Shown here: one piece after another, positions 1 through 5,135 of the stretch
How positions within the stretch are numbered: position 1 is the first letter of the stretch
Layout of the letters: each line of letters opens with the position of its first letter
Source: Gammaproteobacteria bacterium
Lineage (GTDB): Bacteria; Pseudomonadota; Gammaproteobacteria; GRL18
NCBI GenBank assembly: GCA_013139395.1
Contig: WTAX01000453.1
Location: forward strand, 1 to 6,487
Direction of reading: 5' to 3'
Length of the DNA: 6,487 nucleotides
Translations under genes and position numbers: made by a program
The notes under the pieces: generated by a model
What the model saw: the letters and a program-made list of their open reading frames with translations, nothing else
The model's database searches: none
Told to the model about the DNA's origin: nothing

Positions 1-1
1 C

Positions 2-1129
2 AGCTTCTTCATCTTTATTATTTCTATTAGCTTTGTTGTTAACCTTCAGGCCGCACCAAAAGTGATCCCCAAAGCACCTGAAATTGCAGCAAAGTCTTAT
101 ATCCTGGTTGACTTCAATAGCAACAAAATCATTGCCAAAAACAATGCAGATATGCCCGTTGCACCCGCCAGCATTACTAAGGTTATGACTGCATATGTTG
201 TTTTTTCTGAACTGGAAGAAGGCAATATTCAACTTGATGAGCTGGTGACTGTCAGCAAGAAAGCCTGGAAGACTCCCGGTTCCAGAATGTTTATTAAGGT
301 TAACTCCAAAGTTTCTGTGGAAGATCTTTTACAAGGTATGATCATTCAATCAGGAAATGATGCCAGTGTTGCTTTAGCTGAGCATATTGCCGGTAGTGAA
401 GATACCTTTGCCGCACTAATGAACCAACATGCTCAAGAGCTTGGCATGAACAATAGTAATTTTCTCAATAGCACCGGATTACCTGATCCAAAGCATAAAA
501 CCAGTGCCACTGATCTGGCGATACTGGCAAATGCCCTGATTAAACGTTTTCCTCAGTATTACAAATGGTACTCCATTAAAGAATTTACCTATAATAATAT
601 TAAACAGCCTAATAGAAATTCATTATTATGGCGAGACAAAAGCGTCGATGGTATGAAAACCGGTCATACAGAAGATGCGGGTTATTGTCTGCTGTCTTCT
701 GCGAAACGAAATAATATGCGCCTTATCTCCGTTGTTTTGGGCACCAAAAGCACCAATGCACGCGCACAGGAATCACAAAAACTATTAAACTTCGGCTTTC
801 GTTTCTATGAATCACACATTATTTATCCCGTCGGTAAAACGCTGAAAAATGTCCGTATTTATAAAGGCAGTGAAGAGCAGCTGAAAGTGGGTGTCGCCAA
901 AGATCTGGCTGTGACCATTCCCCGTGGACAATATAAAAACTTAAAACCATCAATTAACATCAATACACCATTGGTTGCACCGGTGACCAAAGGACAGGAA
1001 CTGGGTAAAGTTGAAATCAGACTCAATAACAAACTGCTTACCAGTTCACCATTGGTCGCTCTGAAAACAATCAATGAAGGCAGTCTCTGGCAGCAAGCTA
1101 AAGACAGTGCTTTAATGATGTTGGAATAA
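2..1129 (+). CDS. dacA: D-alanyl-D-alanine carboxypeptidase, PBP5/6 type (5' partial)
   Basis: Periplasmic penicillin-binding protein that removes the terminal D-Ala from peptidoglycan pentapeptides. The reading frame is open from the left edge, so the true start is missing. The first 17 visible residues (SFFIFIISISFVVNLQA) are the hydrophobic part of a signal peptide with a likely signal-peptidase site after LQA; a GTG at 62 is therefore internal, not the start. All three active-site motifs are present, numbered from the first visible codon: SxxK as SITK at 57-60 (nucleophile Ser57), SGN at 117-119 and KTG at 219-221. The region after about residue 260 fits the C-terminal beta domain of PBP5. 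The tail after EGSLWQQ is short, but could be a weak amphipathic anchor. The visible 375 residues plus a few missing ones approach the roughly 400 of E. coli DacA. It leads the operon; the next gene starts 41 bases after the TAA. The symbol could equally be dacC, as used in Pseudomonas. Confidence 0.95.
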   Translation, partial: SFFIFIISISFVVNLQAAPKVIPKAPEIAAKSYILVDFNSNKIIAKNNADMPVAPASITKVMTAYVVFSELEEGNIQLDELVTVSKKAWKTPGSRMFIKVNSKVSVEDLLQGMIIQSGNDASVALAEHIAGSEDTFAALMNQHAQELGMNNSNFLNSTGLPDPKHKTSATDLAILANALIKRFPQYYKWYSIKEFTYNNIKQPNRNSLLWRDKSVDGMKTGHTEDAGYCLLSSAKRNNMRLISVVLGTKSTNARAQESQKLLNFGFRFYESHIIYPVGKTLKNVRIYKGSEEQLKVGVAKDLAVTIPRGQYKNLKPSININTPLVAPVTKGQELGKVEIRLNNKLLTSSPLVALKTINEGSLWQQAKDSALMMLE

Positions 1130-1160
1130 TAACTATCGAAAAAGATCTTAAGCACTTATC

Positions 1161-1173
1161 AGGCCAGACATTG
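1161..1173 (+). promoter_or_regulatory. Shine-Dalgarno core and TTG start of the aminotransferase
   Basis: AGG at 1161-1163 sits 7 bases before a TTG at 1171. The frame has no ATG or GTG upstream of the conserved YLNGEY segment, so TTG is the best available start. Weak site, but it decides the start. Confidence 0.5.
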
Positions 1174-2127
1174 AAAAAGCCATTTTCCAGCTCGACTCTA
1201 GAATCGACGAAAAAATCCAGTCAGGATGAACCTGTTGTTTATCTCAATGGTGAATATCTGGCATTAAGTAATGCTCATATTTCTGTACTCGATCGCGGTT
1301 TTACCTTTGGTGATGGAGTCTATGAAGTGATTCCAGCCTATGACAAAAATCTGTTTCGCCTGCAGCATCATCTGCAGCGACTCGATGATAGTCTGGCAGC
1401 AATTAAGATAAAAAACCCTCTGACAGCAAAACAATGGCAGCAATCAATAGAGCAACTTATTCAAAACAACCCTTATGACGACCAATCAGTCTATCTACAA
1501 GTCACTCGTGGTATTGCCCCTCGTGATCACCGTTTTCCCCACAATGAGAATCCTACGGTATTCATGATGACATCACCGCAGAAGAAACCATCTTCTGAAA
1601 TTAGCATCACAGGAATTAGTGCGATTACCCTGAATGATAACCGCTGGAAAAATTGTCACATCAAATCAATTTCTTTATTAGCCAATGTACTATTGTATCA
1701 GGAAGCCCTTGATAAGGGTGCCAAAGAAGCCATATTACTTAGGGATGGCTATGCGACTGAAGGCGCTGCCAGTAATTTATTCATCGTTCAGAACAACTGC
1801 ATGATAACGCCGCCTAAAGGACCGCTATTACTGCCTGGTATCACCCGTGATCTGATCGTTGAAATCGCAAAGCAGCAAAGTTTCTGTCTCAAAGAACAAA
1901 ACATTAGTGAAGCAGAACTGCTTAATGCACAGGAAATCTGGGTGACCAGTTCAACAAAAGAAATTGCCCCCGTGACAAAACTGAATGATAAAATTATTGG
2001 TAGCGGCAAACCAGGACCGCACTGGAATAAAATGATGCAGGCTTACCAAAGTTATAAACAAGGGCTGCGTTGCAACACTAGGAGCCTGTCCGAGAATAGA
2101 AGTCGTAGCGAGGGAAAGCTGTTTTGA
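1171..2127 (+). CDS. dat: D-amino-acid aminotransferase (class IV, PLP) with element-altered C-terminus
   Basis: PLP-dependent fold-type IV transaminase interconverting D-Ala and 2-oxoglutarate with pyruvate and D-Glu. Key residues sit at a constant +20 offset from the Bacillus D-amino-acid aminotransferase: Tyr51 in FGDGVYE (Tyr31), Arg118 and His120 in RGIAPRDH (Arg98, His100, which hold the substrate carboxylate), Lys165 in IKSISLL (Schiff-base Lys145) and Glu197 in TEGAASN (Glu177). GITRDLI follows near the PLP phosphate site. The Arg/His pair argues for D-amino acids rather than branched-chain or aminodeoxychorismate substrates. About 20 extra residues precede the usual start. The last 15 residues (RSLSENRSRSEGKLF) are read through an inserted palindromic element; without it the frame would give 305 residues ending NTSC, not 318. 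The enzyme core is intact, so activity is expected. The position between dac and ybeD suggests use of D-Ala released from the wall (inference). Confidence 0.92.
   Translation: MKKPFSSSTLESTKKSSQDEPVVYLNGEYLALSNAHISVLDRGFTFGDGVYEVIPAYDKNLFRLQHHLQRLDDSLAAIKIKNPLTAKQWQQSIEQLIQNNPYDDQSVYLQVTRGIAPRDHRFPHNENPTVFMMTSPQKKPSSEISITGISAITLNDNRWKNCHIKSISLLANVLLYQEALDKGAKEAILLRDGYATEGAASNLFIVQNNCMITPPKGPLLLPGITRDLIVEIAKQQSFCLKEQNISEAELLNAQEIWVTSSTKEIAPVTKLNDKIIGSGKPGPHWNKMMQAYQSYKQGLRCNTRSLSENRSRSEGKLF
2081..2099 (+). repeat. Left terminal inverted repeat of the element
   Basis: Nineteen bases, identical to the complement of 2237-2255. It lies inside the present dat reading frame and encodes most of the altered tail RSLSEN. 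Counting the shared CTAG context, the perfect match is 22 bases (2078-2099). Confidence 0.9.
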
Positions 2128-2236
2128 GTCAGATTTTTCTATCATTTGAAGCCAATAGTTGTTCTATTCTCTTAAATAAAAAGAATGAAAATGATAGGAA
2201 AATATGGCCAAAATCAGCTTTTCCGCAGTAGGCTTT

Positions 2237-2255
2237 CTATTCTCGGACAGGCTCC
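2237..2255 (-). repeat. Right terminal inverted repeat of the element
   Basis: Perfect complement of 2081-2099. A ten-base copy of its inner border, TTCTATTCTC (2235-2244), also occurs in the element's centre at 2162-2171, so the left arm has two possible pairing partners. Confidence 0.9.
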
Positions 2256-2305
2256 TAGCTGTTAACATTGAGTCAGCCCATGATCCTAAGAGAAATATAA
2301 GTCAA

Positions 2306-2605
2306 ATGAGCGATAAACCAACCATCCCGGCAGCACAAAGTATTGATGATGAGCAGTTAATGCATTTTCCCTGTGACTTTGCTCTAAAAGTCATGGGAAC
2401 AAATATTAATAATTATCCGGACTATGTGTTATCTGTCTGCCAGAAACATGTTGAAGGTGTGACTGAAAGCTGTGTGCATACCCGCCCCAGCCGTAATGGC
2501 AAATACATTGCTGTGACCGTGCAACTGGTTGCAACCAGCCGTCAGCAACTGGATGATCTTTATATTGAATTGAATAAACATGAACAGACAAAAATGGCAC
2601 TTTAG
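2306..2605 (+). CDS. ybeD: YbeD/DUF493 family protein
   Basis: Small cytoplasmic protein of unknown biochemical role. The E. coli homologue has an ACT-like regulatory fold and sits beside lipB, which has led to suggestions of a regulatory role in lipoate metabolism. The 99-residue product aligns through its length with E. coli YbeD (87 aa): FPCDFALKVMG at 21-31 against FPTPFTYKVMG, then a PSRNGKY segment followed by VTVQLVA, and a C-terminal LYIELNKHEQTKMAL against LYEELGKIDIVRMVL. The chosen ATG at 2306 fits the family N-terminus, with a weak purine stretch (AAGAGA) about 12 bases upstream. The frame stays open upstream to an ATG at 2204 inside the inserted element, which would add 34 unrelated residues; I take that extension as fortuitous. 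lipB begins 26 bases after the stop. Confidence 0.9.
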   Translation: MSDKPTIPAAQSIDDEQLMHFPCDFALKVMGTNINNYPDYVLSVCQKHVEGVTESCVHTRPSRNGKYIAVTVQLVATSRQQLDDLYIELNKHEQTKMAL

Positions 2606-2620
2606 GACTCATCAGCAATT

Positions 2621-2634
2621 GGATATTTCCTTTG
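2621..2634 (+). promoter_or_regulatory. Weak Shine-Dalgarno and TTG start of lipB
   Basis: GGA at 2621-2623 lies 8 bases before TTG at 2632. The next in-frame ATG (2701) would remove the first 23 residues, including conserved LGLQAY, so the TTG is preferred. Confidence 0.5.
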
Positions 2635-3279
2635 TCCCAATCTGATACACTGCTGGTAAGAACATTAGGCCTGCAAGCTTATACACCTGTCTGGCAGGCT
2701 ATGCAGTCCTTCACTGAACAGAGAACACACGACACACCTGATGAAATCTGGTTACTTGAACATGAGCCGGTATTTACTTTAGGAAGGAACGGTAAAAAAG
2801 AACACATTTTAAACGCTGCTGATATTCCTGTTATTGATATTGACCGTGGCGGTCAGGTGACCTATCACGGTCCTGGACAACTCATCATTTATCTTATGAT
2901 TGATATTAAGCGCCGCGCTCTTGGCGTGCGTAAGCTGGTCACCTTGATAGAGCAGAGTATTATTAACACTCTCGAAGAGTATCAACTCCAGGCCTATGCA
3001 AAAAAAGAAGCACCGGGTGTGTATATTGACGAGGCCAAAATTGCAGCTTTAGGTTTGCGTATAAAAAAAGGCTGTAGTTTTCATGGTTTGAGCCTCAATG
3101 TGGCAATGAACTTAGAGCCTTTTAAACAAATTAATCCCTGTGGGTATAAAAATCTTGAAGTCGTTCAGCTTTGTGACTATATTGAAGGAATTCAGCTATC
3201 TCAGGTGCAGCAAAAACTGACTTGCCATTTATCAAAAAATATTGCTTATGGTAAAGTCATATGGGAAGAAGGGCTTTAA
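2632..3279 (+). CDS. lipB: Octanoyl-[acyl-carrier-protein]:protein N-octanoyltransferase
   Basis: Cytoplasmic enzyme that moves the octanoyl group from octanoyl-ACP to a lysine of lipoyl domains (for example in pyruvate dehydrogenase), the first step of lipoate assembly; LipA then inserts sulfur. The signature motif RGGQVTYHGPGQLIIY is at residues 72-87. The catalytic pair is present: Lys136 in AKIAALGLR and Cys170 in NPCGY, the thiol that forms the acyl-enzyme. FHGLSLNVAMNL (150-161) is also typical. At 215 residues the length matches the family. It uses a TTG start. It follows ybeD closely, as in E. coli and Pseudomonas. In Pseudomonas lipA comes next, but here a GNAT-like gene follows and lipA is not in the window. 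Confidence 0.96.
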   Translation: MSQSDTLLVRTLGLQAYTPVWQAMQSFTEQRTHDTPDEIWLLEHEPVFTLGRNGKKEHILNAADIPVIDIDRGGQVTYHGPGQLIIYLMIDIKRRALGVRKLVTLIEQSIINTLEEYQLQAYAKKEAPGVYIDEAKIAALGLRIKKGCSFHGLSLNVAMNLEPFKQINPCGYKNLEVVQLCDYIEGIQLSQVQQKLTCHLSKNIAYGKVIWEEGL

Positions 3280-3287
3280 GGAGAGGA

Positions 3288-3295
3288 AAGGAAAG
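3288..3295 (+). promoter_or_regulatory. Strong Shine-Dalgarno of the GNAT-like gene
   Basis: AAGGAAAG ends 9 bases before the ATG at 3305. A second purine-rich match, AAGGAGAGG, overlaps the lipB stop at 3278-3286 but is too far from the start. This is the best ribosome-binding site in the operon, which suggests efficient independent initiation. Confidence 0.6.
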
Positions 3296-3304
3296 TAACG
3301 TATT

Positions 3305-3763
3305 ATGTCTGATAATATCATTATAAGAAAAGCGAATGAGAGTGATCTGGAAGAAATTTTAGCACTTATTAATGCGCCCGAAGCCGACAATGGCACGCTA
3401 ATGGAATTACGCGATGCAAATACTATCTATCAGACTATTTTAAATGATTCCAATTACTTTCAGATAATTGCCAGCTCGGAACAGGGTATTGTCGGCATAG
3501 TGACCTTAGTCATCATTGTACAAATGACCCATGAAGGTTCGACCACAGCACTCATTAGCGATCTGATTGTGTCAGAAAAATTACTAAGCCAGAAACTCCA
3601 GGCAACTGTCACCATTGATTTATTACAATATGCTTCCAATCTGGCTCATGAATACGGTTGCTATAAGAGCATGATTCAAAATGATTATCAGTCAGAGTTG
3701 ACAGAAGGAGCCTGTGAGGCATTAGGCTTTGAGAAAAGTAACCATTCATTCTTAACATTTTAA
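3305..3763 (+). CDS. GNAT-fold N-acetyltransferase-like protein, degenerate acetyl-CoA motif
   Basis: The 152-residue product has the order of a single-domain GNAT: an opening IIIRKANESDLEEILALI (beta1-alpha1), central strands IVGIVTLVIIV (62-72) and ALISDLIVS (82-90), a helix LLQYASNLAHEYGCYK (106-121) and a closing EALGFEK (138-144). GNATs usually bind the acetyl-CoA pyrophosphate with R/QxxGxG/A before that helix; here the matching stretch LSQKLQATV (94-102) has no glycine. The usual FYxxxGF motif, with its frequent catalytic Tyr, reads ACEALGF, putting Cys137 at the Tyr position. It may be a weak or non-catalytic GNAT, or use another mechanism. The substrate cannot be told. It starts 25 bases after lipB and ends the operon. 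The frame is intact with a good ribosome-binding site, so it is probably expressed. Confidence 0.75.
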   Translation: MSDNIIIRKANESDLEEILALINAPEADNGTLMELRDANTIYQTILNDSNYFQIIASSEQGIVGIVTLVIIVQMTHEGSTTALISDLIVSEKLLSQKLQATVTIDLLQYASNLAHEYGCYKSMIQNDYQSELTEGACEALGFEKSNHSFLTF

Positions 3764-3774
3764 GAACAAATGGC

Positions 3775-3797
3775 TTAGTTTTATATTAATAAGCTAA
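3775..3797. terminator. Weak AT-rich hairpin between convergent genes
   Basis: TTAG (3775-3778) pairs with CTAA (3794-3797), continued by a TTAT/ATAA pairing around an ATTA loop with one bulge. It lies 11 bases after the GNAT-like stop and 13 bases beyond the end of the convergent regulator gene, where a shared terminator would be expected. The stem has almost no GC, so intrinsic termination is doubtful. Confidence 0.3.
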
Positions 3798-3810
3798 ATG
3801 ATTAACACTG

Positions 3811-4782
3811 TCAATTTAACGCGTATTTTTTCATTCTATAAAGTAGAGTATCGCGAGTCAGCCCCAAAAGACGAGCGGCCCGACTTTGATTTCCAGATGT
3901 TTTATCTAAAGCCTGTCTGATTAATTCAATTTCAACTTTTTCTAATGACAAACCCGCATCAGGTAATGAAACCAGATTATCTTGCGGCGCTCTTTGAGCA
4001 TTTTTAATTTCAGCAGGAAGATTTTCAGCTTCAATTGTTTTACCCGCCAGTAAAATACTCATTCTTTCACATAAATTGCGTAATTCACGTACGTTACCAG
4101 GCCAGGAATAAGCCTTAAGGCATTTTATTGCACTTTTACTATAAACCGTTGGTTCTACATTGTATTGCTGAGCCAAAGATTGAGTAAAATGATTGAGTAA
4201 AAGTTGTAGATCACCTGTACGCTCACGCAGTGGTGGAATTTCCAGGGGTACGATATGCAGACGATAGAACAAATCTTCACGGAAATTACCTTTTTGAATT
4301 TCACTGCGAAGATCACGGTTAGTTGCGGCAATCACACGTACATCCACTTTTTCTGTTGCTGTTGAGCCAACTTTCTGGCACTCAGATGATTCTAAAAAGC
4401 GCAGTAACTTAGCTTGTACAGAAAGAGGCAGCTCACCAATTTCATCTAAAAACAAGGTGCCTTTATCGGCGGATTGAATATAACCATCCTGATTGGCAAT
4501 CGCTCCGGTAAAAGAACCTTTAATATGCCCGAATAACATGGATTCTGCGAGATTTTCAGGAATAGCGGCACAATTGACTGACACCAGCTTTTGTGAGCTT
4601 CGTTTACTGCCATTGTGAATGACTTTGGCAAATATTTCTTTACCACTGCCGCTTTCACCCTGAACTAAGACAGTCACATCAGAAGCTGCCGTGATCTTTG
4701 CCGCCCAGACAACACCATTTAGCTCTGGTGATTCGCCAATCAGACTATTTTCAAAGTTTTCTTGTGTCTTTTCTTGTGTCAT
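3811..4782 (-). CDS. Sigma-54 enhancer-binding protein, AAA+ and Fis HTH only (PspF-like architecture)
   Basis: Transcription activator that uses ATP to open promoters bound by sigma-54 RNA polymerase. Numbered from ATG 4782, the 323 residues are nearly all AAA+ core: Walker A GESGSGKE (42-49), loop GSFTGA (89-94), Walker B LFLDEIGE with Asp113-Glu114, sensor I AATNRDL (152-158), arginine-finger region FREDLFYR (Arg168, Arg174) and sensor II WPGNVREL (227-234). A Fis-type HTH ends the protein (about 280-323, with SGNQSRAARLLGLTRDTLLYRMKKY-type sequence). No receiver, GAF or PAS domain precedes the core, so it must be constitutive or controlled by a partner, as PspF is by PspA. The GAFTGA loop has Ser for the first Ala, and the residues before it read MLFGHIKG where ELFGHEKG is usual. 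A TTG at 4794 would add four residues; the ATG has a GAG about 8 bases upstream and is preferred. Its targets are unknown. Confidence 0.93.
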   Translation of the reverse strand: MTQEKTQENFENSLIGESPELNGVVWAAKITAASDVTVLVQGESGSGKEIFAKVIHNGSKRSSQKLVSVNCAAIPENLAESMLFGHIKGSFTGAIANQDGYIQSADKGTLFLDEIGELPLSVQAKLLRFLESSECQKVGSTATEKVDVRVIAATNRDLRSEIQKGNFREDLFYRLHIVPLEIPPLRERTGDLQLLLNHFTQSLAQQYNVEPTVYSKSAIKCLKAYSWPGNVRELRNLCERMSILLAGKTIEAENLPAEIKNAQRAPQDNLVSLPDAGLSLEKVEIELIRQALDKTSGNQSRAARLLGLTRDTLLYRMKKYALN

Positions 4783-4810
4783 AGTATTACTCAAATATCT
4801 TTTAGTTATG

Positions 4811-4843
4811 TGTTCTTTTCGTATTTTTTTCGTGTTCTTTATA
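4811..4843. repeat. Three helically phased 11-base T-tract units
   Basis: The units are TGTTCTTTTCG, TATTTTTTTCG and TGTTCTTTATA. The first and third share GTGTTCTTT (4810-4818 and 4832-4840), exactly 22 bases apart. The spacing puts the T-tracts on one face of the helix, as in intrinsically curved DNA or a paired operator. It overlaps the possible -10 of the regulator gene, so autoregulation or a nucleoid-protein site is plausible. Confidence 0.45.
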
Positions 4844-4964
4844 CTAGTGCCAATTTATCTATTACTAACGAATATTAGCAGAATTTCAGATTAATTAGAA
4901 ATGATAAAGATCAAGGCACTGGCAATTCGATAGTTAATAAACAAAAGCTTTACTAAAAATACAA

Positions 4965-4994
4965 TCGACAGGCTTTGGGAATCAATGCTAAAAT
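4965..4994 (+). promoter_or_regulatory. Putative sigma-70 promoter of lptD with extended -10
   Basis: TCGACA (4965-4970, one mismatch to TTGACA) is followed after 18 bases by TAAAAT (4989-4994, one mismatch to TATAAT), which is preceded by TGC, giving an extended -10. Transcription would start near 5001, leaving a leader of about 135 bases before the chosen lptD start. This is the best promoter match in the divergent region, found by eye only. Confidence 0.5.
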
Positions 4995-5135
4995 GACTGT
5001 TTTGAAATCATCTATAGTACAGAAAATGGACAAACGGACAACATCTCAAAGATCATGTTGGACACTGGCAAAAATATTCCATATGGACAAAAGAATAACA
5101 AAAAGGGCAAGGCACTGAACAATCCCAATGATAAA

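Larger units (their letters stand above)
2081..2255. mobile_element. MITE-like palindromic element, 175 bp, in a duplicated TA (CTAG target)
   Basis: Non-coding insertion between dat and ybeD. Its ends are perfect 19-bp inverted repeats, GGAGCCTGTCCGAGAATAG and its complement. The symmetry continues inward without any gap: over 2078-2147 against 2189-2258, 57 of 70 positions pair by my count. The remaining centre (2148-2188) is AT-rich. TA lies on each side (2079-2080 and 2256-2257), with C before and G after, so the empty site reads CTAG with TA duplicated. That pattern is known for IS630/Tc1-type and some IS5 (IS427-group) transposases; which of them mobilises this element is not visible. 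No transposase fits inside. Joining the flanks gives a sensible dat stop and a 40-base gap to ybeD, which supports a real insertion. Other copies in the genome would prove mobility. Confidence 0.85.
4783..5135. other. Divergent control region between the sigma-54 regulator and lptD
   Basis: This 353-base AT-rich stretch holds no convincing gene. It must carry promoters for both flanking genes. On the minus strand a TATAAA (4838-4843) could be the regulator's -10, but no good -35 lies at the right spacing. On the plus strand a sigma-70-like promoter lies at 4965-4994. Short repeats include the three 11-base T-rich units at 4811-4843, CAAGGCACTG at 4912-4921 and 5108-5117, and ATGGACAAA at 5026-5034 and 5083-5091. 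I saw no sigma-54 promoter with the required GG-N10-GC spacing. A 30-codon frame at 5026-5118 is discussed as a finding. Confidence 0.7.

Noticed and set aside
62..64. GTG at 62 as the start of the carboxypeptidase
   Set aside because: The frame is open upstream to the edge and encodes a signal-peptide hydrophobic core that a start at 62 would remove.
859..1155. Open frame of 98 codons antisense to the carboxypeptidase end
   Set aside because: It is a shadow of the PBP5 C-terminal domain with no start signal or recognisable motif.
2148..2200. Outward promoter in the AT-rich centre of the element driving ybeD
   Set aside because: TTGTTC and TAAATA-like boxes exist, but no pair has both good matches and 16-18 base spacing.
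4840..4854. TTGGCAC on the minus strand resembling a sigma-54 -24 box upstream of the regulator
   Set aside because: The ten bases after GG are followed by AA, not GC, so the -12 element is missing. TGGCAA at 4920-4925 on the plus strand fails in the same way.
4978..5008. Possible sigma-E promoter for lptD (GGGAATC followed by TTGAAATC)
   Set aside because: lptD is under sigma-E in E. coli, but neither half matches the GGAACTT and TCAAA consensus well and the spacing is off. The sigma-70 match is better.
4912..5117. Repeated CAAGGCACTG and related CACTGGCAA words around the lptD promoter
   Set aside because: Short, unevenly spaced and not symmetric; they could be operators, but chance in repetitive AT-rich DNA is as likely.
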